From DSWT01 sp035420085 (GTDB lineage Bacteria > Chloroflexota > Anaerolineae > B4-G1 > SLSP01), in the NCBI GenBank assembly GCA_035420085.1, contig DAOLUH010000008.1:62001-126000 (forward strand): a stretch of DNA of 64,000 nucleotides, in the 5' to 3' direction. Positions 8,374-17,955 of this stretch are shown here, piece after piece. Under the pieces are notes generated by a model. The model was not told the DNA's origin. It worked only from the letters and a program-made list of their open reading frames with translations, and did no database searches. Each line of letters starts with the position of its first letter. The stretch's first letter is position 1. The position numbers were made by a program, and so were the translations under genes.

Positions 8374-11124
8374 CTATCCTTCCACCACAGACGTCGGTGA
8401 ACCGGCGGAGGTATCGGTCTCGATCCATACCTCGGCTTCAGTCAGATTCAACGATTCCTGAAGTTGCCGGATCGCCGTCCGCAGCACGGTGGTGACATCC
8501 AGCGAACGTCGCATTTCTGCCGTGACCTCGCGGCTCAACCGCTCGCGCGCGGCGCGGCGTTGCGTTTCATCAAGAAGCCGTTGGTTTTCGGCTGCCAACA
8601 TCAACTGCTCGGAGAGCGATTCGATCAAAGCGACCTCATCGGCGCTCCACGTTTTCCGCCCATCTTCGCTCTCAAATCCCAGGACGCCAACCACCTGATC
8701 ACCCTGAACAATCGGAAGCAGGAGCGTCTTCTCATCCATCGCTGCAGCGCGTTGCTGGAGGACTTGCTGCGCACCGGCAGGTAGTTCATTGCCCAGCGTC
8801 AGCATTGTGCCGTTGCGCCACTCATAGCCACGCGCCGGGCGCGACTTCAGATAATCACGCCACGCCTGGCCCTGGTAACGGCGCTGCACTTCTTGGGCAC
8901 GTTCGAGCGCGATATGTGTTTCGGCGAAGAGACGGGCGTTTTCTACGGCCACGGCCACTTGATCTGCCATGTTCTGCAAGATAGCAATGGATGCCTCGTC
9001 AAAGGCGGACTCTTGCACACTCTGCACCGTCATTGCGCCAATGATGCGCCCACCATAACGTAAAGGTAAGGCCAACTCCGAGCGCGTAAGCGGCAGGTAC
9101 GGGTTTTCAAAACGCACCACGGTATCGCCAGCCTGCTGGCGGATCATTGGCCTGCCGCTGGCGACACATTGACCGATCATGGCCCCCATCCCAACAGCCA
9201 GTTGCCAGCCCTGCGCGAGCATAGCCCGTCCGGCCTCGCCGGTGCCGGCGCGCAACACAGCATAGCGGCGTGCCTCATCCACGAGAAACAGTCCAACGTA
9301 GTAAAGCCCAAAGCGATCCTGGACCAGATTCACCACTTGAGGCAACAACCGGTCTGGATCCAGCACCGAGGTCGTAGCGCGCGACACTTCCGCGACGGCT
9401 TCCAAGCCCCGCGTGCGTTCTTCGACGCGCCGTTCCAAGCCGCTAATGAACGCGCGTATTTGCTCGGTCATACTGTTGAACGCGCGCGCCAGCACGCCGA
9501 TTTCATCGTTACGCGTCACCCGCGCCGCCAGTTCGCGCTCGCCAGCCGCAATGCGCGTCGCCGTATCGGCCAGTTCAGTGATGTCCGCGGAGATATTGCG
9601 CGCAAAGGAATAGGCCACAACGGCAGCCAGGATCACCGCCGCCAGCGCAACGCCAGCGTTGATGAAGGTCGTACTCTGCGCCCCGCGTAAGGCTTCGGAT
9701 TGTTCCATCTCGGACATCAGGGTCATTTGTAGTTCCGGCACCCAGGTGGAAACGCCCAAAACATAAGTCGAGTTGTAATTTCTGTATATGCCGGTACGCA
9801 GGCTGGTTTGTTGTAAGCTCAAAGCGGCGCTAATACCTTCGCTGTAGGCATAATCGCCGTCATTGAATTGACGCCGACCGATGGTGGCATGATTCACCGC
9901 AACCAGGTAAGTTTCGCTCGTACCCCCCAACGGAGTTTCCGACACAATAAGGCTCAATTGCCCTATGTTGATACGACCAGCCAACACGCCGATGAGTTGG
10001 CCGGATGGATCAATCACCGGACGCGCGGCGAAAATGGATATATGACCTGATTCAGATATACGCGGATCGCTCAGGCAAAACGCCCGCAATCCGCACTCTA
10101 AGAAATCTGCTGCGCGATACCACTTACCGGTCTGGTTTGTATCAGAAGAAATCAGCACCCGACCATCTGTACTTAATAAGAAGATCTCGACAAACTGCGG
10201 TGTGCCCGCTAAAAACGTTTGGAAGCGCGCATTCAGCGCACTGCGCGCTTCGACGAGTTGCGTCTCACTCATGACAGGCAGCACCAATACACGTGCTTGA
10301 TTCAACTCATATCCTTCAGCCAGCAACGTATCAAGGCTGGATTGTAAACTGTTAACCCAAATCCGAATGGTGGTCTTTTTCAATGCCGCTACCGAGCGCA
10401 ACTGGTCGAACACCTGGCTTCGAGCACTCGAGACGCTCATCAGCAGCGAACTGACGCTGAAGGCCCCGGCCAGTACCAGAACGATCATCACAGCCATAAA
10501 TATCAAGCGTGTCCGAATGGCGGTGATGCGGCGATAAGCGCGCACAAGCGCCATAATCAGCATAAACACGCCGAGCGCCAGCATACTAAACAAAAGCGTT
10601 TGCAGAATCCACGACTGGATCTCGTTATAGCGGGGGAAGGGAGTGAGCAGTTCAAAAACCAGGGTGAGCGCCAGTCCCAATGCGATCAGGATGCCAGGCA
10701 TCTTCGATCTTGAGATCCGGCCACGGGAGTCACCCCGCCATGCCAGATCAACGATGTAGAGAGGGAATGTGACGACGGCCAGCGCGAGTTGCCAGAAAGC
10801 CCCTTGCATAAACAAACCATAGGCGGGCAAGAGGATGATCAACGCCACAATCATAACATTGGCAGCCAGAGCGATGTTTCCACGGCGGGCAATCAGATAA
10901 GCAGCGGCGCTTGCTCCGGCAATCAGCCACGTGACGACAGCAATGGCCCAGATCTGCCAGCTGGGTGCGGACCAGGCCATAGCGAGATACACAATACCCA
11001 CGACGGTCGCCAAAATAGCCGCCAGTAACATCCGGCGCGCAAACTTCGCCCACGTGGCGCGCTCAGAATGGTCAGCTCCCTGAGTCGCCGAGTTTTCTTT
11101 CTTGCTTTCTGTCATCGCAGCCAT
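8374..11124 (-). CDS. Six-TM plus dCache-HAMP-GAF sensor without output domain
   Basis: 916 residues. ATG codons at 11124 and nine bases later are both possible; a GGGGAAGGA site abuts the first and is better spaced for the second. Residues about 30-195 form several transmembrane segments, followed by another (205-230). A large extracytoplasmic Cache-type domain follows (235-482, with FLLSTDGRVLISSD typical of dCache), then a transmembrane segment (487-508), HAMP (510-565, ARAFNSMTEQIRAFISGLE), GAF (575-735, YYVGLFLVDE with MIGQCV), the half-GAF module (745-850) and the stub (860-905). It combines the membrane region of one sensor class with the Cache of another. About 78 bp separate it from the next upstream gene, one of the larger gaps in the array. 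Cache domains commonly bind small nutrients; the ligand here is unknown. Confidence 0.93.
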   Translation of the reverse strand: MAAMTESKKENSATQGADHSERATWAKFARRMLLAAILATVVGIVYLAMAWSAPSWQIWAIAVVTWLIAGASAAAYLIARRGNIALAANVMIVALIILLPAYGLFMQGAFWQLALAVVTFPLYIVDLAWRGDSRGRISRSKMPGILIALGLALTLVFELLTPFPRYNEIQSWILQTLLFSMLALGVFMLIMALVRAYRRITAIRTRLIFMAVMIVLVLAGAFSVSSLLMSVSSARSQVFDQLRSVAALKKTTIRIWVNSLQSSLDTLLAEGYELNQARVLVLPVMSETQLVEARSALNARFQTFLAGTPQFVEIFLLSTDGRVLISSDTNQTGKWYRAADFLECGLRAFCLSDPRISESGHISIFAARPVIDPSGQLIGVLAGRINIGQLSLIVSETPLGGTSETYLVAVNHATIGRRQFNDGDYAYSEGISAALSLQQTSLRTGIYRNYNSTYVLGVSTWVPELQMTLMSEMEQSEALRGAQSTTFINAGVALAAVILAAVVAYSFARNISADITELADTATRIAAGERELAARVTRNDEIGVLARAFNSMTEQIRAFISGLERRVEERTRGLEAVAEVSRATTSVLDPDRLLPQVVNLVQDRFGLYYVGLFLVDEARRYAVLRAGTGEAGRAMLAQGWQLAVGMGAMIGQCVASGRPMIRQQAGDTVVRFENPYLPLTRSELALPLRYGGRIIGAMTVQSVQESAFDEASIAILQNMADQVAVAVENARLFAETHIALERAQEVQRRYQGQAWRDYLKSRPARGYEWRNGTMLTLGNELPAGAQQVLQQRAAAMDEKTLLLPIVQGDQVVGVLGFESEDGRKTWSADEVALIESLSEQLMLAAENQRLLDETQRRAARERLSREVTAEMRRSLDVTTVLRTAIRQLQESLNLTEAEVWIETDTSAGSPTSVVEG

Positions 11125-11202
11125 TCCTTCCCCACCTTACGTTATACAGCTACCTCGCCCGTTGATAGCTTGCCTACAGATCGAAGGTGCCCGTGGTATG
11201 GA
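11125..11202 (-). other. Intergenic gap inside the array
   Basis: A 78-bp spacer between two sensor genes, longer than most junctions here. On the minus strand it holds a TATAAC hexamer about 20 bases before the next ATG, which could act as a weak internal -10 element. I find no convincing -35 at the right distance. No terminator hairpin is obvious, so read-through is likely. Confidence 0.3.
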
Positions 11203-12897
11203 TTACGCACGGTGATCTCCTTCTCCTGCTGGTTTCACCGCCTCCGGCGGTATCCAGTGCACAAAGGAACGCGAGACGCCCACGGCGTCGGCCATTTGTT
11301 GGATGGCCGTCTGCATCAATTCATCCCAACTGACTGTGCTGCGCATCCGGTCGGTGATCTCGCGCGCCAACTGTTCGCGGGCGGCGCGGCGTTGCGTGTC
11401 CTCGTACAGTTGCGCGCCTTCGAGCGCCGTGCTCAGTTGCTCGGCTAATGTCTGCAACAAGCTGATTTCGTCAGGCGACCATGCCGTTCCGTCGGGCTTG
11501 CGTCCGTCAATGACGCCGATCACCTGCTCGCGCACACGCAAGGGGATAGCCACCGCCTCTCCTTCGCCCACCACATGGCCCGTCTGCGCCGCTGCCTTCA
11601 TCTCCGGCTCCCAGGCATCGAAGGGCGTCACGCCGTGCGCATCGCTGGCAAAGGCCAGATCAGGGCGCGCGCGCAAAAACTCTTGCCACGCTTCGCGCGC
11701 CCGTTGCCCATAGGCGCGCCGTTCAGCGGTGACGCTTTCTTCTACCTGGCGCAGCAGGCGCACGTTGCTCACCGCCACCGAGACCTGATCGGCCAACGCC
11801 TGCAATACCGTCACGTCCTCAGCGGTAAACGCCGCCGGCGCAGTGCTTTGCACGTCGAGCACGCCGATGATTTCGCTGCGCACGCGCAACGGCAACCCGA
11901 TCTCGGAGCGTGTCTCCGGCAAGTCGGGATTATCGAAGTACACGGCATCTGCCCCCACATCCTGCGCGATACGGTGTTGTCCGTAGGCGGCCACTGCGCC
12001 GACAATCCCCTCCGTGCCCACGCGCAGCCGGTGCCCGCGTTGCATCATCTGCTGGCCGCCGGCGCTCGAAGCTGCCTGCAAGACCGCCCATTCATTGCGC
12101 TCATCCAACAGAAAGATGCCGGTGTGATAAAAACCGAACTGTTGACTGACTACATCCACCACCCGATTGAGCAGTGTTTGTAGATCGCGTCCGACAATAG
12201 CAACTTCGGCGGCGATTTCCGTGGTCGCACCCAGATAACCGGCGCGCCGGGTCAATTCGGTGGCGCGCTCTTCAGCCAACGTCTCCAATTCCCGGCGCTG
12301 TCGCTCGGCTTCAGTAGCGTAGGTGCGCGCACGCCCCAACGCTTCGCCCAGACTACGCAACGCCATGTTCAGCGGCATGACCGTCATCGCCAGTGAAATA
12401 CTGAGCAACACCCAATTCGACACAAGCAAATCCGCAAACACTCTCGGCAGGACAATGCCCATAGCTTCAACAATCGCTATCCCTAAATACAATATACTGC
12501 TGACCACAGCGATCACGATCGCCGCGCCCTGGCCTACCACGAGGCCGGCAACGATGGTCAATGCAACGTAAGCGACAGGTATCATATGACGCCCGGCAGC
12601 AAGGACGACAACAGCACTAATGGGAAACCACATCCCGATGATAAACACCATGCCGGCCGACCGCACTAGCCTCCGTTGTAACAAAATTTTGGAGGTTAAG
12701 AGCACCAAAAAAATCAGTCCAACCGTGATAGCGCTGCCTAGTTTATTCGCAAAGATAAATATCGTCGCCACAACGCCGATCATATCCATGCCGAACACAC
12801 TCAAAATCAGTGGATTGAGCAAGGCGGCGATGCGCGTTTTATCTTCATCATCCACAAAAACCGGCGGCGCAAGGAAGTGTCTGATCTTATCCCACAT
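11203..12897 (-). CDS. Six-TM GAF sensor (PPVF-type N-terminus)
   Basis: 564 residues from an ATG preceded by GAGAGGATC. The leader WDKIRHFLAPPVFVDDEDK is shared with the 6559, 27871 and 29647 genes. Six transmembrane segments occupy residues 25-180, followed by a coiled coil (183-225) and GAF (225-385). The GAF is of the second flavour, with FGFYHTGIFLLDE, QAASSAGGQ and EGIVG. The half-GAF module (393-500) carries the WEPEM and GVIDGRKPDGTAW motifs, and the stub is 508-550. There is no kinase or other effector domain. Its gene follows the 12918 gene after 20 bp. The middle GAF is very close to that of the next three upstream genes, which suggests recent duplication. Membrane sensor by architecture; signal unknown. 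Confidence 0.94.
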   Translation of the reverse strand: MWDKIRHFLAPPVFVDDEDKTRIAALLNPLILSVFGMDMIGVVATIFIFANKLGSAITVGLIFLVLLTSKILLQRRLVRSAGMVFIIGMWFPISAVVVLAAGRHMIPVAYVALTIVAGLVVGQGAAIVIAVVSSILYLGIAIVEAMGIVLPRVFADLLVSNWVLLSISLAMTVMPLNMALRSLGEALGRARTYATEAERQRRELETLAEERATELTRRAGYLGATTEIAAEVAIVGRDLQTLLNRVVDVVSQQFGFYHTGIFLLDERNEWAVLQAASSAGGQQMMQRGHRLRVGTEGIVGAVAAYGQHRIAQDVGADAVYFDNPDLPETRSEIGLPLRVRSEIIGVLDVQSTAPAAFTAEDVTVLQALADQVSVAVSNVRLLRQVEESVTAERRAYGQRAREAWQEFLRARPDLAFASDAHGVTPFDAWEPEMKAAAQTGHVVGEGEAVAIPLRVREQVIGVIDGRKPDGTAWSPDEISLLQTLAEQLSTALEGAQLYEDTQRRAAREQLAREITDRMRSTVSWDELMQTAIQQMADAVGVSRSFVHWIPPEAVKPAGEGDHRA

Positions 12898-12917
12898 CGT
12901 TCGATCCTCTCATCTTT

Positions 12918-14570
12918 TTAGGGCGTCGTCTCATCTGGCGCGCCGAGTCGCACCACCAGCCGATCCAGTCCCAGCGCTGCGCGGATTTCTTCAACCGCGG
13001 TGCGCAGCATCGTTTCCATGTTCAATGTTTCACGAATACGCCCGGTCACTTCGCCCACGGTGCGCTCGCGGGCGGCGCGGCGTTGGGAATCCGCATACAA
13101 TTGCGCGCCTTCCAACGCCACATTCAGTTGCTCAGTCAAGGCGTGCAAGACGCTCTTCTCCTCCGCCGACCAGGCTGTACCATCGGCCTTGTACCCATCA
13201 ATGACGCCAATCACCTGCTCACGCACCCGGAGCGGCAGGGCCAGGGCCGCGCCATCTGCGCTCAATGCCTCCTGGCCTTCGCGCAAGGCCAGATCCATCT
13301 CCGGGCGCCAGACATCGCCGGCGGGCACAATGGTCTTACCGTCAGCATAAAAGCCCAAGTCCTGGCGCGCCTGGAGCAAACGCAACCAGGCCTCACGTGA
13401 TAACTCACCCATCGCCCGGCGCTCGGCTTCAAGCGTCGCCTCGAGCTGACGCAATAATTGTGCGTTACTCACGGCCACCGCGATCTGATCTGCCAGGGCC
13501 TGCAGAACCGTGACATCTTCATCCGTGAAGGCTTGCGGTTCTACGCTCTGCACATCCAACACTCCCAAGATTTCGCCATGCACCAGCAAGGGGACGGCCA
13601 TCTCCGACCGGGTATCGGGCAAATCAGGGTTATCGAAGAAGACAGCATCCTGTCCCACGTCCAACGCAATGCGCCGCGCGCCGCGCGCCGCCACGTACCC
13701 CACAATGCTCTGTGAGCCGACGCCCAGACGGTGCTGGCGCGCTAACATCCGTTGGCCGCCTGCGCTGGAGGCGGCTTGTAATACCGCCCATGCCTTGTTC
13801 GCGTCCAGCAGAAAGAGGCCGGTGTGATAAAACCCGAATTGTGCGCTGATGATATTGACAACCCGCGGTAACAGCCGGGTCAGGTCGCCGCCGGCCGCCT
13901 GCGCCTCTTGCGCGACCGCCATCGCCGCGCCCAGGTAGCTGGTGCGGCGCGCCAGTTCGACGTTACGGGCCGCAACCTGTTCCTGCAGCGCCGTCTGCTG
14001 CTGTTGCAACGCGGCGGTGAGTTCAGCGCTTTGTGTCAACGCGGTGGTCAATTGAGAAAAGATATAGTTGATCGAAAACGTGACGAAGAATATAATCACA
14101 GTCAAGATGACCGTATTACTAATCCAACCGGCGGCCAGCGTGGAGTCAACCTCGACATAATAGCCGGTCATCCGCTGGGTCGTAAAAGCCCACGCAAAGC
14201 CGGCCATGGTCAACACCACCCCCACTAACGCCGGCACCAGCGCGCGCCGGCCCCAAAAGAGCACCGCGCAAAAAGAGGCTACCAGCAAAAAGAGGCGTCC
14301 CAGCGAGCCGCGGCCCTCCGTGACCAGATTGAGCAAGGCATTCAGATACATCAACGCCACCAAAATACCAACCTGGGCGCTGTACGGCATCCGCCGCCAT
14401 AGCACGGGGAGCGCCATCGCCGCCAAGATGACCAGGTAAAGGGGGATCAGTTCCAGGTCTTGTTGCACCACAGCCAGATAGGAGGCGGCCACCACGCCCA
14501 GCCCGCCGCCAATCAACATAATCCTAAAGACGGCCCTGATTAAACTCTGTCGCAAGGTTTGTATATTCAT
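12918..14570 (-). CDS. Six-TM GAF sensor (GRG-type membrane domain)
   Basis: 550 residues from an ATG preceded by a GGAAGG site. The membrane region (about residues 12-185) belongs to a second six-TM type, marked by RRMPYSAQVGILVALMYL and EGRGSLGRLFLL. Related versions are encoded at 14584, 22863, 53022-54750 and 54781. A coiled coil rich in glutamine follows (190-215), then GAF (215-370, YHTGLFLLDAN, QAASSAGGQRML, QSIVGYVAARG), the half-GAF module (380-485, VWRPEMDLALREGQ) and the stub (490-540, ITE-like helix and VVRLGAPDE). No output domain. The start lies 13 bp after the preceding stop. I infer a homo- or hetero-dimeric membrane sensor signalling through the helical linker. Confidence 0.94.
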   Translation of the reverse strand: MNIQTLRQSLIRAVFRIMLIGGGLGVVAASYLAVVQQDLELIPLYLVILAAMALPVLWRRMPYSAQVGILVALMYLNALLNLVTEGRGSLGRLFLLVASFCAVLFWGRRALVPALVGVVLTMAGFAWAFTTQRMTGYYVEVDSTLAAGWISNTVILTVIIFFVTFSINYIFSQLTTALTQSAELTAALQQQQTALQEQVAARNVELARRTSYLGAAMAVAQEAQAAGGDLTRLLPRVVNIISAQFGFYHTGLFLLDANKAWAVLQAASSAGGQRMLARQHRLGVGSQSIVGYVAARGARRIALDVGQDAVFFDNPDLPDTRSEMAVPLLVHGEILGVLDVQSVEPQAFTDEDVTVLQALADQIAVAVSNAQLLRQLEATLEAERRAMGELSREAWLRLLQARQDLGFYADGKTIVPAGDVWRPEMDLALREGQEALSADGAALALPLRVREQVIGVIDGYKADGTAWSAEEKSVLHALTEQLNVALEGAQLYADSQRRAARERTVGEVTGRIRETLNMETMLRTAVEEIRAALGLDRLVVRLGAPDETTP

Positions 14571-14583
14571 ACCTGAGCCTTCC

Positions 14584-16269
14584 TCAATCAGCCTGCACGT
14601 CCGTTTGGGGAGCCACCAAACGAATGATCAAACCGTCCAAATTGAGCGCCGCGCGGATCTGGTCCGTCGCCGTGTGCAACATCGCCTCCATATCCAGCGT
14701 CTCGCGGATACGACTGGTGACTGCTCCGATGGTGCGTTCGCGGGCGGCGGCGCGTTGGGTCTCACGGTACAGGCGCGCGCGCTCGACCGTAGCGCCTAAT
14801 TGCTCCAGCAACGTTTCCAGTAACGAGATTTCCTCGGCGGCCCACCCTCCTGACCGACGGCCTTCCAAAACGCCGATCACCTGCTCGCCAACTCTGACGG
14901 GCATAGCCAGACGCTCCCGATCCGCGCTGACGACCGTAGGCGCGGTACGCTCTCCTTCGGTCGTCGCTGGTTGTTCACCCGGCGACAACGCAAAAACGCC
15001 TTGCCGGTTCGCCAGATACCCTAGATCAGGCTGCGCGCGCAACAGGTTGAGCCAGGCTTCGCGCGTCAGTTCGCCGCGCGCCTGTCGCTCGGCCTCAGCC
15101 GCCGCCTCGACGCGCTGCACGAGCTGCGCGGTATTCACCGCCACCGCCGCCTGGTCGGCGAGCGTCTGGAACACGGCGATCTCTTCCGCCTCAAAGGGCG
15201 TCGCCACGCGGCGGTGCAGGTCAAGCACGCCGATCACGCCCCCCTGCACCCGCAGCGGCAAGACCAACTCGGAGCGCGTCTCCGGCCAGTCTGAGTTGGC
15301 AACGTCCGCTTCAGCCAACACCCGCGAACGATGCGTCATCCTGGCGATCACTTCCTGAACCAGGGTCTGACCGCCGCCGACCACACCAAGCGCCAGCCGG
15401 TAATTCTGGGCCAGCAGACGGCGTCCAATCTCACCCTCGGCCGCCTGTAACACCGCCCACTGCTGCATTGCATCCACCAGGAAAACACCGACCTCGTAAA
15501 AACCAAACGTTTCGCTCATCAATCTGACCAAGCGATCCAAAAGCCGTTGCGTATCCAGCACCGAAGTGACATCATAGGCAATTTGCGCCGTCGCCGTCAG
15601 CGCCTCAGTCCGCCGATCCAGGCGCGCATTGGCGGCTTCCAACTCGGCAGCGCGTTCGCTCAAGGCGGCGCGCGCCTGTTCAGCCGCGCGCGTCGCTTGC
15701 GCGGTGGCGAGAATGGCCTGGTTGAAGAACCAGGCGGCCATCACCATCAGGCCGATGACGATGATAAATCCCCCGCCCTCGACCAATATGGGCGGAAGCG
15801 TGGTCGGGTCGGGCAGCGTCCGCAACCGCAGTATGCCCTGGTTGTACACGACGGCAAAGGCCAGATAAGTCAGCACACTCAGCGCGGCCGCCACAAATCC
15901 GGCGCGCATATCCATTAACAGCGCGGCCATCATGATAAAAACCAACAGGAAGGTACGCCCGCTGCTGACCAACCAGCCTGAATAGAGCGCGAAAACGGCA
16001 AAGGCATACAACGCGGACACAAATAGCAGCGCGCGCCAGGTATCGCTGATGCGGCGCACGACCAACAGCAGCACCGCCACGCTATAAGCCAGCAGATAGA
16101 TTCCCAATGTTACACTAAACGGCGTCCCCTTGAACAGGTTCACAATGCCGGGCAAGATGGCTAATGGGCCGGCCAGCACCACCACCCACAGCAGCATATT
16201 GATGACGCGCGAACGCTGTTCGCGCAACCACCGTGACTGACTTGCTTCAGGCTGCAATGTCTGACTCAT
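14584..16269 (-). CDS. Six-TM GAF sensor, divergent GAF
   Basis: 561 residues; the ATG overlaps the previous stop by four bases, indicating translational coupling. A soluble leader of about 25 residues is followed by six transmembrane segments (27-185) of the second membrane type, where a WLVSSGRTFLL segment replaces the GRG signature. The GAF (222-380) is intermediate between the two common flavours: it reads FGFYEVGVFLVDAMQQW, has no conserved cysteine, and carries an unusual insertion around VVGGGQTLVQEVIARMTHR. The half-GAF module (388-500) has ALSPGEQPA in place of the usual W-x-PEM segment. The stub follows at 505-550 and ends at LIIRLVAPQ. No effector domain. It may have specialised in a different ligand, but that is inference. 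Confidence 0.93.
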   Translation of the reverse strand: MSQTLQPEASQSRWLREQRSRVINMLLWVVVLAGPLAILPGIVNLFKGTPFSVTLGIYLLAYSVAVLLLVVRRISDTWRALLFVSALYAFAVFALYSGWLVSSGRTFLLVFIMMAALLMDMRAGFVAAALSVLTYLAFAVVYNQGILRLRTLPDPTTLPPILVEGGGFIIVIGLMVMAAWFFNQAILATAQATRAAEQARAALSERAAELEAANARLDRRTEALTATAQIAYDVTSVLDTQRLLDRLVRLMSETFGFYEVGVFLVDAMQQWAVLQAAEGEIGRRLLAQNYRLALGVVGGGQTLVQEVIARMTHRSRVLAEADVANSDWPETRSELVLPLRVQGGVIGVLDLHRRVATPFEAEEIAVFQTLADQAAVAVNTAQLVQRVEAAAEAERQARGELTREAWLNLLRAQPDLGYLANRQGVFALSPGEQPATTEGERTAPTVVSADRERLAMPVRVGEQVIGVLEGRRSGGWAAEEISLLETLLEQLGATVERARLYRETQRAAARERTIGAVTSRIRETLDMEAMLHTATDQIRAALNLDGLIIRLVAPQTDVQAD

Positions 16270-17954
16270 AACGCTCCTCCCTGCCCGCTGCCCGTGGGGG
16301 ACAGCTGATCCGGCGCACCCGCTCCGAGCGGTGCACTCGCCCCGAGCCGCAAAACCAGTTCGTCGAGGTCGAGCGCCTGCCGAATTTGGTCTACAGCGAC
16401 TTTCAGCACGTCTTCCAGTTCAACCGGTTCACGCATCCGCCCCGTCACCTCGCTGATCGCGCGTTCTCGCGCCGCGCGACGTTGGGTGTCTTGATAGAGG
16501 CGCGCGCTTTCGAGAGCCACGCCCAATTGATCGGTCAACGTTTGCAGCATTTCGATTTCTTCGGCTGTCCAGCGACCGCCGCCCCCTGGCTTGCGCCCGC
16601 CCAGCACACCGATCACTTGATCGCGCACTTTGATCGGCAGCGCCAGGCCGGTGTGATCCTCGGCGCTCAGCGCCGGTTCTTTCTGGTGCAAAGCCTGCCG
16701 CATCTCCGGGCGCAAGGGATCGGAACTCAACGCGACGCCTTGCGATTGACTGAGAACGCTGATCTGCGCCTGTGTGTGAAAGAGTTGCTGCCAGGCCTCC
16801 GCGCTCATCTGCCCATAAACCCGGCGCTCCGCATCAACACTTTCCTCAAGACGTTCAAACAACAAGGCGTTATCCAGCGCCACAACAACCTGATCGGCCA
16901 CGATCCGCAGAGCCGCGAGCAGCGAATCATCCAAAGCCTGTGGCCGCTCGGTATATACGGCTAAGACGCCCATCATTTCCCCGCGCGATTCCAGCGGCAG
17001 GGCCGCAGCCGCCTGTACACCGGGCATCTCAGACAATCTGGCCGCATCCTGGGTCTTGATCATGCGCCGGCTGACCGCACATTCACCGATCAAGGAGTGC
17101 AAGTCCACCGGCAGCCGGTAGCCAGGCTGCCAGATTTCGCCCACCGGCCCGGCGCTGGCGCGTAAAATCGCCGCTTGCCCGCTTTCTTCCAGGCGAAACA
17201 GGCCAACGCAATGCATCCCAAAACGCTGCTGCACGAATTTAGCCGTGCTTTGCAGCAATTGCTCAGGATCAAGCAGCGTCACCACAGTGCGGTTCACGTC
17301 GGCAGCGGCGCGTAGATGGGCTGTGTTTTCATCAACCTGCGCTTGGAGCGAAGCACGCAACACCTGTAGTTCCTGGTTGGCCTGTATCTGCGCCTGCTCG
17401 TTCCGACGCGCTTGTTGCACACTCTCGTTCAAGCGCCGCACCACCAACCACAGCGCCACTGCCAGGACAATGATCTGCATAACCACAACGAGATAATCGG
17501 CGAGCGCGTTATAGGCACTGAAAGGATTTTGCAGTAGGCCAGCGGACTCCGCCATACCCAAAGCGACGATAAAAATGAGGCTCAAAGCGCCATAAACCAC
17601 GATTCCGCCTTCACCAATCAGCAACGTGGCAACCACAACAGTCAAAGTGATGCCGACAATGGCCGTATCCCGGATACCATAGTGTCTGACCATAAGAAAA
17701 CCGAACACCAGCAGGCCGGCGAGTGGGGACAATACTCTGCCCGGCAAGGCAATATCACGCCAGGCCAGCGCCAACGCGACGAGCAGGACCACGCTCATGC
17801 CCAGCATAATCGGACGGTTTATATCAACAATCGCTAACAAAATCGCGCCCAGCAGAGAGACGCCCAAAATGGCGAGGACGAGCCGTTTGAAACCGCGATC
17901 CTCAACCGCAGGGTCTTTGCTGAATAGACGCCGTAGCCAATTCATTTGCCGCAT
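16266..17954 (-). CDS. Six-TM GAF sensor
   Basis: 562 residues. The ATG starts one base after the previous gene's stop, with GGAG in its ribosome site, and the gene overlaps the next by four bases. The short basic leader (MNWLRRLFSKDPAVEDRG) is a shortened relative of the PPVF leader. Six transmembrane segments (25-175) lead into a coiled coil. The GAF (213-370) reads MHCVGLFRLEESG and SLIGECAVSRR and lacks the usual TRSELALPL, having GVQAAAALPLESRGEMMGV instead. The half-GAF module (378-485) with GGRKPGGGGRW and the stub (490-535) follow. The C-terminal tail contains a proline/glycine-rich segment. No output domain is present. Role inferred as for its neighbours. Confidence 0.93.
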   Translation of the reverse strand: MRQMNWLRRLFSKDPAVEDRGFKRLVLAILGVSLLGAILLAIVDINRPIMLGMSVVLLVALALAWRDIALPGRVLSPLAGLLVFGFLMVRHYGIRDTAIVGITLTVVVATLLIGEGGIVVYGALSLIFIVALGMAESAGLLQNPFSAYNALADYLVVVMQIIVLAVALWLVVRRLNESVQQARRNEQAQIQANQELQVLRASLQAQVDENTAHLRAAADVNRTVVTLLDPEQLLQSTAKFVQQRFGMHCVGLFRLEESGQAAILRASAGPVGEIWQPGYRLPVDLHSLIGECAVSRRMIKTQDAARLSEMPGVQAAAALPLESRGEMMGVLAVYTERPQALDDSLLAALRIVADQVVVALDNALLFERLEESVDAERRVYGQMSAEAWQQLFHTQAQISVLSQSQGVALSSDPLRPEMRQALHQKEPALSAEDHTGLALPIKVRDQVIGVLGGRKPGGGGRWTAEEIEMLQTLTDQLGVALESARLYQDTQRRAARERAISEVTGRMREPVELEDVLKVAVDQIRQALDLDELVLRLGASAPLGAGAPDQLSPTGSGQGGAL

Positions 17955-17955
17955 C

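Noticed and set aside
11125..11202. Internal promoter at a TATAAC hexamer
   Set aside because: No matching -35 element; kept only as a weak possibility.
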